Of a stretch of 52,071 nt of DNA, positions 1-8,202 are shown one piece after another. Position 1 is the stretch's first letter, and every line of letters starts with the position of its first letter. Origin of the DNA: Candidatus Blastococcus massiliensis AP3 (lineage in GTDB: Bacteria; Actinomycetota; Actinomycetes; Mycobacteriales; Geodermatophilaceae); contig NZ_HG931173.1 of NCBI RefSeq assembly GCF_000582785.1, positions 686,010 through 738,080 of the forward strand, in the 5' to 3' direction. The translations under genes and the position numbers were made by a program. The notes below the pieces were generated by a model that saw only the letters and a list, made by a program, of their open reading frames with translations, was not told the DNA's origin and made no database searches.

Positions 1-2810
1 GGCTCGACGGACGACCGGGTCTCCGCGTCGGGCGTGGCCGGAGCCACCGGCAGCGGCGGAACCACGACCTGCTCGGGCTCGGCCGGCGCGGCCTCGGCGG
101 GGGTGGCCTCGGCAGGCGCCGCCTCGGGGGCGGCGTCCGCGGTCGCGGGCTCCTCCTCCGTGGTCGACGGCTCGTCCGCGTCCTCGGCCCCGGTCACGAC
201 GGCGGCGTCCTCCGCGGCACGCTCCTCGCCCGACTGCCCACGGTTGCGACGGCCTCGGTTGCGCCGTCCACTGCGCCCGCCCTCGGGCGCCTCGCCGTCG
301 CCGGCCTCCGCGGTCGGCTCGTTCTCCTTGGGTGCCTGGTCGGCGGCGGCCTCGTCCTTGGCGCCGCCGGTGTCGCCCTTGCCCGAGCGGTCCCGCCGGT
401 TCCCACCGCCGTTGTCACCCTTGCCGGAGCGGTCGCCGCCGGAGCCGTTGCCGCCGGAGTTGCCACCGCCGCCACCGCCACCGCGACGCTTCTCGTCGAC
501 CGGGTCGGTGTGGACCATGATCCCGCGGCCGCGACAGTGGTCGCACGGCTCGGAGAAGACCTCGAGGAGGCCCTGACCGACGCGCTTGCGGGTCATCTGG
601 ACCAGGCCCAGTGAGGTGACCTCCGCGACCTGGTGCTTGGTGCGGTCGCGGCCCAGGCACTCGGTGAGCCGCCGCAGCACGAGGTCGCGGTTGCTCTCGA
701 GCACCATGTCGATGAAGTCGATGACGATGATGCCGCCGATGTCGCGCAGCCGGAGCTGGCGGACGATCTCCTCCGCGGCCTCCATGTTGTTGCGCGTGAC
801 GGTCTGCTCGAGGTTGCCCCCGGAGCCGACGAACTTGCCGGTGTTGACGTCGACGACCGTCATCGCCTCGGTGCGGTCGATGACCAGCGAGCCGCCCGAG
901 GGCAGCCACACCTTGCGGTCGAGCGCCTTCATCAGCTGCTCGTCGATCCGCAGGTCGCGGAAGACGTCGCCCTCCCCCGTGTAGCGGGTCAGCCGCGGGC
1001 TGAGCTCCGGCGAGACGTGCGCGACGTAGGCCTCGACGGTGTCCCAGGCGTCGTCGCCCTGGACCACGAGCTCCTTGAAGTCCTCGTTGAAGACGTCGCG
1101 GATGACCCGGATCGCCAGGTCCGGCTCGCCGTAGAGCAGCGTCGGCGCGCTGGAGGTCGACTCCGACTTCTGCTTGATGACGTCCCACTGCGCCTTGAGC
1201 CGGTTGACGTCGCGGGTGAGCTCCTCCTCGGAGACACCCTCGGCGGCGGTCCGGATGATGACGCCGGCGTCCTCGGGGACGATCCGCTTGAGGATGTCCT
1301 TGAGGCGGGTGCGCTCGGTGTCGGGCAGCTTGCGGCTGATGCCGGTCATCGAGCCGCCGGGCACGTAGACCAGGAAGCGGCCGGGCAGGTTGATCTGCTG
1401 GGTGAGCCGGGCGCCCTTGTGCCCGATCGGATCCTTGGTGACCTGCACCAGCACCTTGTCGCCGGACTTCATCGCGGTCTCGATCGAGCGCTGCTTGCCC
1501 GAGAGGCCGGCGGCGTCCCAGTTGACCTCGCCGGCGTAGAGGACGGCGTTGCGCCCCTTGCCGATGTCGACGAACGCCGCCTCCATCGAGGGCAGCACGT
1601 TCTGGACGCGGCCGAGGTAGACGTTGCCGGCGAACGAGGTCGCCTGCGCCTGGGTCACGTAGTGCTCGACCAGCACGTCGTCCTCGAGGACGGCGATCTG
1701 GGTGCGCTCGCCCCGCTGGCGGATGACCATCGTGCGGTCGACGGCCTCGCGGCGGGCCAGGAACTCGCTCTCGGTCAGGATCGGAGCGCGCTTGCGGCCG
1801 GTGTCGCGGCCGTCGCGACGGCGCTGGCGCTTGGCCTCCAGGCGCGTGGAGCCGGCGACGCCGCGGACGTCGTCGTCGCTCGTCGTGCGGCCGTTGCGGC
1901 CGGCCCGCTCGGGCCGGTCGTCGTCGTCAGCGTCATCGGTAGAGCCGTCGGATCCGTTCAGTCCCCCACCGCTGCGACGGCGGCGGCGACGCCGGCGGCG
2001 CGTGCCCGAGCCGGTGCCGCCCTCCTCGGAGTCGCCGTCCTGCTCGTCGTCGCCGTCGTCGCCCGACTCGTCGCCGTCGTTCCCGGCGGTCGGCTCGTCG
2101 GCGCTGTCGTCGTCGCCGTCGCCGGAGTCCTCACCGGTGCGGCCACGGCCGCGGCCCCGGCGACCGCGCCGGCGCCGGCGGCTGCCCGAGCCGTCGGCGG
2201 AGTCGCCGTCGTCCTCGGAGCCGCCGCTCTCGTCGTCGCTGTCGGTGTCCTCGGCCTTGTCGGTCTCCTCGGCTGCCTGCTCCCCCGCGGGTCGGCGGCG
2301 CGAGCGCTGGCGGGGGCGGGCCGGCTCGGCGTCGTCCTCGAGCACGTCGGGGGTCTCGGTCGCGTCCTGCTCGCCGTCGGGCGACTCCGCCGGGCGGCGG
2401 CTGCGACGACGCGGGGCCGGCGGCACGTCGACGGGCGGGGCGACGAAGCTGACGAAGGCCGGCACGGCAGCGGCGGGGGCCGCAGGCGCCACCGGTTCGA
2501 CGGCGTCGGGATCGGGCGCCGCAGCGGGGCGGGTGGCCCGGCGACGGGGACGGGCGACCACGGCGGTCGGCTCCGGCGAGCTGAACTGCGCGCCGAACCG
2601 GGGGCCGGCCGGCTCCTCGGGCTCCGGATCGGGTTCCGCGGCGGCCGGCTCGGCGACGGCGTCGTCAGCCGTCTCCTCCTCGTCCTCCTCGGGGACCGAG
2701 GAGTCCTCGGAGACCGCGGGCACCTCCGTCACCTCCGCCGGTTCCTGGCCGGCTCCGGGGTCGACCTGGCTGTTCGCGGTGGTCTCGTCCGAGTTGTCGA
2801 TGTCGTTCAC
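1..2810 (-). CDS. rne: Ribonuclease E/G (Rne/Rng), C-terminus outside window
   Basis: Endoribonuclease of the RNase E/G family, acting in mRNA decay and rRNA/tRNA processing. The GTG start at 2810 has an AGGAGG-type ribosome site about 10 bases upstream, and the frame is open for 936 codons to the window edge. Residues 1 to about 340 are low-complexity, with acidic blocks (D/E/S/G) alternating with arginine runs (one of eight). An S1-type RNA-binding region lies near 370-460. The catalytic DNase I-like region follows, with VDVNTGKFVG near 650 and IVIDFIDM near 695 supplying the two metal-binding aspartates. The zinc-link CDHC motif is near 755. A second glycine/arginine-rich, then Ala/Glu/Pro-rich tail follows, as in mycobacterial and Streptomyces RNase E. 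Loss of the 3' end here is a window effect. It lies downstream of the DUF2344 gene after a 342-base gap. Confidence 0.96.
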   Translation of the reverse strand, partial: MNDIDNSDETTANSQVDPGAGQEPAEVTEVPAVSEDSSVPEEDEEETADDAVAEPAAAEPDPEPEEPAGPRFGAQFSSPEPTAVVARPRRRATRPAAAPDPDAVEPVAPAAPAAAVPAFVSFVAPPVDVPPAPRRRSRRPAESPDGEQDATETPDVLEDDAEPARPRQRSRRRPAGEQAAEETDKAEDTDSDDESGGSEDDGDSADGSGSRRRRRGRRGRGRGRTGEDSGDGDDDSADEPTAGNDGDESGDDGDDEQDGDSEEGGTGSGTRRRRRRRRRSGGGLNGSDGSTDDADDDDRPERAGRNGRTTSDDDVRGVAGSTRLEAKRQRRRDGRDTGRKRAPILTESEFLARREAVDRTMVIRQRGERTQIAVLEDDVLVEHYVTQAQATSFAGNVYLGRVQNVLPSMEAAFVDIGKGRNAVLYAGEVNWDAAGLSGKQRSIETAMKSGDKVLVQVTKDPIGHKGARLTQQINLPGRFLVYVPGGSMTGISRKLPDTERTRLKDILKRIVPEDAGVIIRTAAEGVSEEELTRDVNRLKAQWDVIKQKSESTSSAPTLLYGEPDLAIRVIRDVFNEDFKELVVQGDDAWDTVEAYVAHVSPELSPRLTRYTGEGDVFRDLRIDEQLMKALDRKVWLPSGGSLVIDRTEAMTVVDVNTGKFVGSGGNLEQTVTRNNMEAAEEIVRQLRLRDIGGIIVIDFIDMVLESNRDLVLRRLTECLGRDRTKHQVAEVTSLGLVQMTRKRVGQGLLEVFSEPCDHCRGRGIMVHTDPVDEKRRGGGGGGGNSGGNGSGGDRSGKGDNGGGNRRDRSGKGDTGGAKDEAAADQAPKENEPTAEAGDGEAPEGGRSGRRNRGRRNRGQSGEERAAEDAAVVTGAEDADEPSTTEEEPATADAAPEAAPAEATPAEAAPAEPEQVVVPPLPVAPATPDAETRSSVE

Positions 2811-3152
2811 GAGGGCTCTCGCCTCCTCATGCGCTCCCGGGCGCCATGAGCTGGCGGCCGCGCAGGAGCACGGGGTTGGGGCGGGGCGAGCCATCGCACG
2901 GGGTACGGCGACCGGCTCGTCCTGCGAAGTCTGTGGGCGGCTCTCGCGCGACGGTTGCCGCGGCGGGGAGCCGGACTGCTGTGGTGCGCGCGCCCGGTGC
3001 TGCTGGGTGCGGTGGTGCGGGTGGTACTGGTCTGCGGGGTCTGCGTGGTGCGGGGTCTGCGGTGCCCGGATCGGGGTGGCCCGGAGCGGGTGCGGCACGT
3101 CTGGCAGCCGTGTCGCGGCGACGTCGCGTGGCCTCCGTGGGCCTCCGGCCGG
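2811..3152 (-). promoter_or_regulatory. Long leader / intergenic region upstream of rne
   Basis: There is no credible gene in these 342 bases. Read on the minus strand, towards rne, a stretch of about 70 bases (3065 to 2997) is rich in A and C and poor in T. It carries a 13-base direct repeat, CGCAGACCCCGCA on the minus strand, at 3033-3045 and 3049-3061. Such a strand would be weakly structured, unlike the rest of this GC-rich DNA. A promoter and untranslated leader for rne is the likely content. RNase E mRNA in Escherichia coli is controlled by its own product through the leader, so a similar role here is a reasonable guess and is not shown by the sequence. Confidence 0.4.
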
Positions 3153-3920
3153 TCAGACCCCCGCGTGCGCTCCCGTGTGGGGAACACCTGCCGTGCGGTC
3201 AGGACCGAGCGGATCGGCCACGGTCCCGGTGTCGTCGAGCCGGCCCTGCGCCTCACGCACGGCCCGGGGGGGCAACGGCGGGCGCAGGTCGGCGACGGCA
3301 GCCAGGGCGGCCAACACGTCATCGGGTCGTACGGCGGGCGTCACCTGCCGGACGACCATGTGCAGTATGGCACAACCGGCCCCTGCCGACGCAGACGCGC
3401 TGGTCACGGCCACGCGCGCGTCGACGTCCTTGAGGCCGTTCTTCGTGCGCTTGGCGACGGTCACCACGTCGGCGGCCAGGAACTTCTCCAGCGCCGGTGC
3501 GAGCTCGGCCAGGTCGACGCCGGGCAGCTCGACCCGCCAGACCGCGGCGTCGATCCGGTCGGCCAGCGAGCCGGTCCCCTCCCCCGCCTCGACGCACTCG
3601 ACGACGGCGACGTCCTCGGGCAGGGCGGCGTCCAGGGCGGTGCGCACCTCCTCGGGGTCGCACCGGACCGACAGCCCGATCTCCACGTACTCCGCCTCGC
3701 TGGCCGCACCGGTGGGCGCGGCGCCGAGGTAGGAGATCTTGGGGTGGGGGCTGAAGCCCGCGGAGAACGCCATCGGCACCCGCGCGCGGCGCAGTGCCCG
3801 CTCCAGGGTGCGGGCGAGGTCGCGGTGGCTGGCGAAGCGGAGCCGGCCGCGCTTGGCGTAGCGGATGCGGAGCCTCTGGACCGTCGGCGGCGGCGGCGGG
3901 CCCGTGGGCTGACGGGCCAT
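3153..3920 (-). CDS. DUF2344 protein (TIGR03936-type radical-SAM partner)
   Basis: This 255-residue protein matches the DUF2344 / TIGR03936 family. Recognisable pieces are the N-terminal RLRIRYAKRGRLRFASHRDL block (about residues 13-32) and the FSAGFSPHPKISYLGAAPTG block that follows. In many bacteria this domain is fused to the C-terminus of the TIGR03960 radical-SAM protein; here it is a separate gene. Its ATG at 3920 shares one base with the TGA of the upstream radical-SAM gene (TGATG), a typical translational-coupling junction, so the two products probably work together. The biochemical function of the pair is not established. The C-terminal tail (about 25 residues, Pro/Gly/Asp-rich) looks poorly conserved. 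Confidence 0.9.
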   Translation of the reverse strand: MARQPTGPPPPPTVQRLRIRYAKRGRLRFASHRDLARTLERALRRARVPMAFSAGFSPHPKISYLGAAPTGAASEAEYVEIGLSVRCDPEEVRTALDAALPEDVAVVECVEAGEGTGSLADRIDAAVWRVELPGVDLAELAPALEKFLAADVVTVAKRTKNGLKDVDARVAVTSASASAGAGCAILHMVVRQVTPAVRPDDVLAALAAVADLRPPLPPRAVREAQGRLDDTGTVADPLGPDRTAGVPHTGAHAGV

Positions 3921-5863
3921 CAGACGACCGTGAGCGGCAGCAGGGTGCGGCCGGTGGGGCCGATCTGGATCTCGGTCCCCATGGTCGGGCAGACACCGCA
4001 GTCGTAGCAGGGGGTCCACCGGCAGTCGGCGACCTCGTCCTCGGAGATGGCGGCCTGCCAGTCCTCCCAGAGCCACTCCTTGTCCAGCCCGGAGTCCAGG
4101 TGGTCCCAGGGAAGGATCTCGTGCTCGGTGCGCTCGCGGGTGGTGTACCAGTCCAGGTCGACGCCCCAGGCCGCCAGCTCCTCCGCCGCCGCCGTCGTCC
4201 AGCGGTCGAAGGAGAAGTGCTCGCTCCAGCCGTCGAACCGGCCACCCTCGCGCCACACCCGCTCGATGACCCGGCCGACGCGGCGGTCGCCCCGGGAGAG
4301 CAGGCCCTCGATCACGCCCGGCTTGCCGTCGTGGTAGCGCAGGCCGATGGAGCGGCCGATGCGCCGGTCCTCGTTGATCTTCTGCCGCAGCACCCGAAGC
4401 CGATGGTCGATGGTGTCCGCGCTGGCCTGCGCCGCCCACTGGAAGGGCGTGTGCGGCTTGGGCACGAACCCGCCGATCGAGACGGTGCAGCGGATGTCCT
4501 TGCGGCCGCTGGCCTCCCGGCCCGCCTTGATCACCTCGACCGCGAGGTCGGCGATCTCCAGGACGTCCTCGTCGGTCTCCGTGGGCAGACCGCACATGAA
4601 GTAGAGCTTCACCTGGGTCCACCCGTTGGCGTAGGCGGTGGTGACCGTGCGGACGAGGTCCTCCTTGGACACCGTCTTGTTGATCACCCGCCGGATGCGC
4701 TCGCTGCCACCCTCGGGGGCGAAGGTGAGCCCGCTGCGCCGGCCGTTGCGGGACAGCTCGTTGGCCAGCGTGACGTTGAAGGCGTCGACCCGGGTGCTCG
4801 GCAGGCTGAGGCTGGTGTTGGTGCCCTCGTACCGGTCGGCGAGCTGCTTGGCGAGCTGGCCGATCTCGGAGTGGTCGGCGCTGCTCAGCGAGAGCAGCCC
4901 CACCTCCTCGTAGCCGGTTGCCTTGAGCCCCTGGTCGACCATCGAGCCGATGCCGGTGATCGTGCGTTCGCGCACCGGGCGGGTGATCATCCCGGCCTGG
5001 CAGAACCGGCAGCCCCGGGTGCAGCCGCGGAAGATCTCCACGCTCATGCGCTCGTGGACGCTCTCGGCCAGCGGCACCAGCGGCTGCTTCGGGTAGGGCC
5101 ACTCGTCGAGGTCCATGACCGTGCGCTTGCCGACCTTCTCCGGCACGTCGTCCCGGGTGCGCGTGACGGCGGCGATGGCGCCGTCCGGCCCGTAGGAGAC
5201 CGCGTAGAAGCGTGGCACGTAGACGCCGTCGATCCGGGCCAGGCGGGCGAGCAGCTCCTCGCGCCCACCGGGGCGCCCCTGCTCCTTCCACGCCTTGACG
5301 ACGTCGGTGATGTCGCCGACGGCCTGCTCGCCGTCGCCGAGGACGGCGCAGTCGACGAAGTCGGCCACCGGCTCGGGGTTGAACGCGGCGTGCCCGCCGG
5401 CGACGACCACCGGGTGGCTCTCGTCGCGGTCGATCGCGTGGAGGGGGACGCCGGCGAGGTCGAGCGCCTCGAGCAGGTTGGTGTAGCCGAGTTCGGTGGC
5501 GAAGCTGACGCCGAGCAGGTCGAAGTCGGCGACGGCGCGGTGCCCGTCGACGGTGAACTGCGGGACGCCGTTCTCGCGCATCAGGGCGGCGAGGTCCGGC
5601 CAGACCGCGTACGTGCGCTCGGCCAGGGCGTCGGACCGCTCGTTGAGCACCTCGTAGAGGATCATCAGGCCCTGGTTCGGCAGCCCCACCTCGTAGGCGT
5701 CGGGATACATCAGCGCCCAGTGGACGGCGGCGGCGTCCCAGGGCTTCACCTGGGCGTTGAGCTCACCACCGACGTACTGGATGGGCTTCTGGACCTGGGC
5801 CAGCAGGGGCTCGAGCCGCGGGTAGAGCGACTCGCCTGTGGTCGTGCGGAGCTCAGCAGTCAT
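3920..5863 (-). CDS. TIGR03960 family B12-binding / radical-SAM protein
   Basis: This 647-residue protein is a radical-SAM enzyme with an N-terminal cobalamin-binding-like (Rossmann) region and the iron-sulfur motif CTRGCRFC (Cys281, Cys285, Cys288). The family is TIGR03960, of unknown substrate, regularly encoded beside rne, rplU and rpmA in actinobacteria. The ATG at 5863 (MTAELRTTTG) was preferred over an in-frame start 15 codons earlier. The extra residues are Gly-rich and unconserved in character, and a TACCCT box lies 9 bases upstream of the ATG. The stop overlaps the start of the DUF2344 gene by one base. Upstream lies a 58-bp palindromic repeat, then the ndk stop, so it is probably transcribed apart from ndk. 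Confidence 0.93.
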   Translation of the reverse strand: MTAELRTTTGESLYPRLEPLLAQVQKPIQYVGGELNAQVKPWDAAAVHWALMYPDAYEVGLPNQGLMILYEVLNERSDALAERTYAVWPDLAALMRENGVPQFTVDGHRAVADFDLLGVSFATELGYTNLLEALDLAGVPLHAIDRDESHPVVVAGGHAAFNPEPVADFVDCAVLGDGEQAVGDITDVVKAWKEQGRPGGREELLARLARIDGVYVPRFYAVSYGPDGAIAAVTRTRDDVPEKVGKRTVMDLDEWPYPKQPLVPLAESVHERMSVEIFRGCTRGCRFCQAGMITRPVRERTITGIGSMVDQGLKATGYEEVGLLSLSSADHSEIGQLAKQLADRYEGTNTSLSLPSTRVDAFNVTLANELSRNGRRSGLTFAPEGGSERIRRVINKTVSKEDLVRTVTTAYANGWTQVKLYFMCGLPTETDEDVLEIADLAVEVIKAGREASGRKDIRCTVSIGGFVPKPHTPFQWAAQASADTIDHRLRVLRQKINEDRRIGRSIGLRYHDGKPGVIEGLLSRGDRRVGRVIERVWREGGRFDGWSEHFSFDRWTTAAAEELAAWGVDLDWYTTRERTEHEILPWDHLDSGLDKEWLWEDWQAAISEDEVADCRWTPCYDCGVCPTMGTEIQIGPTGRTLLPLTVV

Positions 5864-5872
5864 GACCCGTCC

Positions 5873-5878
5873 AGGGTA
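5873..5878 (-). promoter_or_regulatory. Candidate -10 box (TACCCT) of the radical-SAM gene
   Basis: TACCCT on the minus strand fits the actinobacterial TANNNT -10 consensus and sits 9 bases before the ATG at 5863. That would give a leader of only a base or two. No good -35 box is visible. Confidence 0.35.
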
Positions 5879-5916
5879 GCCGCCGCTCCCGGCGGCGCCC
5901 CCGCCCACGACGTGCG

Positions 5917-5974
5917 CGAGATCTGCACACTCGCCTGCGTCAGGCGCCCGATGGGGACGAGTGTGCAGATCTCG
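5917..5974 (-). repeat. Family A palindromic element, copy 1 (58 bp)
   Basis: Two perfect 17-base arms, CGAGATCTGCACACTCG and its reverse complement, enclose a 24-base loop. The element starts 7 bases past the ndk stop codon. Read in the direction of ndk transcription it matches copy 2 (42082-42139) at 51 of 58 positions, including most of the loop. The loop can itself form two small hairpins (CCC/GGG and CCTG/CAGG), giving a branched structure. It could end ndk transcription, but no T-run follows. It could also be a mobile REP-like element. Confidence 0.85.
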
Positions 5975-5981
5975 TCGGTAT

Positions 5982-6392
5982 TCAGCCCAGGTCGGGGAAG
6001 AACAGGCCGATCTCGCGGGCGGCGGACTCGGGCGAGTCCGAGCCGTGCACGATGTTGTTCTGCACCTCGAGGGCGAAGTCGCCGCGGATGGTGCCCGGAC
6101 CGGCCTTGACCGGGTCGGTGGCGCCGGCCAGCGCGCGGAACGCCTCGATGGCCCGCGGCCCCTCGACGACCAGTGCCATCAGCGGGCCGCTGGTGATGAA
6201 CTCGACCAGCGAGCCGAAGAACGGCCGCTCGCGGTGCTCGGCGTAGTGGGTCTCGGCCACGTCGGCGGTCAGCGTGCGCAGCTCGGCAGCGACCAGCCGC
6301 AGGCCCTTGCGCTCCAGGCGGGTGATCACCTCGCCGACGAGGCCACGGGCGACGCCGTCGGGCTTGACGAGGACGAGGGTGCGTTCGGTCAC
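5982..6392 (-). CDS. ndk: Nucleoside diphosphate kinase
   Basis: Transfers the gamma-phosphate between nucleoside tri- and diphosphates through a phosphohistidine. The 136-residue length is standard. The N-terminal [12 protein letters not shown] motif and the active-site NIVHGSDS with His116 are intact. The ATG at 6392 lies 11 bases after the stop of the DUF4233 gene, so ndk is the last gene of a folC-DUF4233-ndk operon, the same order as Rv2447c-Rv2446c-Rv2445c of M. tuberculosis. The gene ends just before the family A palindrome. Confidence 0.98.
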   Translation of the reverse strand: MTERTLVLVKPDGVARGLVGEVITRLERKGLRLVAAELRTLTADVAETHYAEHRERPFFGSLVEFITSGPLMALVVEGPRAIEAFRALAGATDPVKAGPGTIRGDFALEVQNNIVHGSDSPESAAREIGLFFPDLG

Positions 6393-6403
6393 GGGGCGGC
6401 AGC

Positions 6404-6808
6404 CTACGTGGTGGCCGCCGCCGCCCCGTCGCCGTCGTCCTCACCGGGAACCGGGACCGGCCCGAACATGGAGCCGAGGAGTTCCTTGCGCACCTGCAGC
6501 AGGTAGAGCCAGATGAGCACGAAGACGCCGCCCACGAACCACATCGCGCCGGTCATCAGGCCGGTGAGCAGCAGGGGCACCTGCAGCGCGGTCCCGATGT
6601 GCAGACCTCGTTCGCGCCGCTGGATGCCGCTGGCCAGGATCAGCAGCAGCGCCAGGGAGATCAGCACCGTCAACCGGAACGCGCCCAGCCCCTCGGTCGG
6701 TGCGATGCCCCGGGGCACGAACAGCACGGCGATGCCCTCGAGCACCAGGATCGCCGCGGCGGCCCCACCCAGTGCCCGGCCGGCCCGCACCGGGTCGGCC
6801 GCCCTCAC
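6404..6808 (-). CDS. DUF4233 membrane protein
   Basis: This 134-residue protein has four hydrophobic segments (about residues 13-31, 43-61, 75-88 and 90-106) and a short acidic, alanine-rich C-terminal tail. It belongs to DUF4233 (Rv2446c type), conserved between folC and ndk in actinobacteria and of unknown function. Its GTG start at 6808 overlaps the folC stop by four bases (GTGA), so translation is probably coupled to folC. Membrane topology is inferred from hydropathy by eye. Confidence 0.88.
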   Translation of the reverse strand: MRAADPVRAGRALGGAAAAILVLEGIAVLFVPRGIAPTEGLGAFRLTVLISLALLLILASGIQRRERGLHIGTALQVPLLLTGLMTGAMWFVGGVFVLIWLYLLQVRKELLGSMFGPVPVPGEDDGDGAAAATT

Positions 6809-8160
6809 GGACGGCGTCCCGACAGGAGGGCGCGGGCCTCCCCCGCGGTGATCACGCTGCCGGTGACGAGGACACCGGAGCCGCCCAGGGCGTCGTCCCG
6901 GCCCGCCTCGGCCAGCTCGATCGCCTCGGAGACCGCCTCGCCCAGCACCGGCTGGACGCTGACCCGGTCGGCACCGAACACGTCGACGGCCAGCGCGCCC
7001 AGCTCGTCGGCGGGCAGCGCGCGCTCCGAGCTGTTCTGGGTGACCACCAGTTCGGCGCAGAGCTCCTCGAGCGCGGCCAGCATCCCGGCGACGTCCTTGC
7101 CGCGGACGGCCCCGACCACCCCGACCAGGCGGGTGAAGTCGAAGGACTCGCGGATCGCCTCGACCGTCGCCGTCATCCCCGCGGGGTTGTGGGCGGCGTC
7201 GACCAGCACGGTGGGGCTGGTGCGCACGCGCTCCAGCCGGCCGGGCGAGCGGACGGCGGCGAACGCCGCCCGGACCGTCTCCTGCTCGATCGGCCCGGTC
7301 GCGGCCCCGGCACCCAGGAACGCCTCGACGGCGGCCAGCGCGGTGGCGGCGTTCTGCGCCTGGTGCGCGCCGAACAGCGGGAGGTAGACCTCCTCGTACT
7401 CACCGCCCAGGCCCTGCAGCCGCACCTGCTGCCCGCCGACGGCGACCCGGCGCTCGAGGACCCCGAACTCGGTGCCCTCGCGTGCGACGACGACGTCCAT
7501 CTCGACGGCGCGCCGGATCAGGGCGTCGAGCGCGCCGGGCTGCTGGTGGGCGAGCACGGCGATCGCGTCGGCCTTGATGATCCCGGCCTTCTCCCCGGCG
7601 ATGGTGGCGACGTCGGGCCCGAGGTACTCGGCGTGGTCCATCGCGACCGGGGTGACGACGGCGACCCGCGCATCGGCCACGTTGGTCGCGTCCCAGGTGC
7701 CGCCCATGCCCACCTCGACGACGGCGACGTCCACCGGGGCGTCGGCGAACAGCGCGTAGGCCATGCCGACCATGACCTCGAAGAAGCTCATGGGGTGCTC
7801 GCCGCCGGCATCGACCATCTGCACGTAGGGCGCGATGTCGGCGTAGGTCTCGACGAACCGCTCGGCGCTCACCGGTTCGCCGTCGAGGACGATCCGCTCC
7901 CGCATCGACTCCAGGTGCGGGCTGGTGAAACGGCCGACGCGCAGGCCGAACCCGCGCAGCAGCTCGTCGATCATGCGCGCCGTCGTCGTCTTGCCGTTCG
8001 TGCCCGCGACCTGGATGACCGGCATGGCCCGGTGCGGCGACCCGAGGAGGTCGACCAGGGCCGAGATCCGGGTCAGGGAGGGCTCCAGGCGGCTCTCCGG
8101 CCACCGCGCCAGCAGCTCCTTCTCGACCCGGGCCATGTCACCGGTGCTGCTGCTGCTCAT
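6805..8160 (-). CDS. folC: Bifunctional folylpolyglutamate / dihydrofolate synthase
   Basis: Mur-ligase-family enzyme that adds glutamate to dihydropteroate and to folates. At 451 residues it is a normal length. The ATP-binding loop GTNGKTT is at residues 53-59, followed by the folate-loop [10 protein letters not shown] and the C-terminal-domain motif DAAHNPAG. It starts at an ATG at 8160, facing valS across a 42-base divergent intergenic region, and heads the folC-DUF4233-ndk operon. An alternative ATG at residue 9 cannot be excluded. Confidence 0.97.
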   Translation of the reverse strand: MSSSSTGDMARVEKELLARWPESRLEPSLTRISALVDLLGSPHRAMPVIQVAGTNGKTTTARMIDELLRGFGLRVGRFTSPHLESMRERIVLDGEPVSAERFVETYADIAPYVQMVDAGGEHPMSFFEVMVGMAYALFADAPVDVAVVEVGMGGTWDATNVADARVAVVTPVAMDHAEYLGPDVATIAGEKAGIIKADAIAVLAHQQPGALDALIRRAVEMDVVVAREGTEFGVLERRVAVGGQQVRLQGLGGEYEEVYLPLFGAHQAQNAATALAAVEAFLGAGAATGPIEQETVRAAFAAVRSPGRLERVRTSPTVLVDAAHNPAGMTATVEAIRESFDFTRLVGVVGAVRGKDVAGMLAALEELCAELVVTQNSSERALPADELGALAVDVFGADRVSVQPVLGEAVSEAIELAEAGRDDALGGSGVLVTGSVITAGEARALLSGRRP

Positions 8161-8189
8161 CCTGCTCAGGATGCCAGGGGTCCACTACC

Positions 8190-8195
8190 TACGAT
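8190..8195 (+). promoter_or_regulatory. Candidate leaderless promoter -10 box of valS
   Basis: TACGAT fits the TANNNT -10 consensus, and the last T is separated by 7 bases from the A of the ATG at 8203. Transcription would begin at, or next to, the start codon. The -35 region is not recognisable. Confidence 0.45.
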
Positions 8196-8202
8196 GAAGC
8201 GC

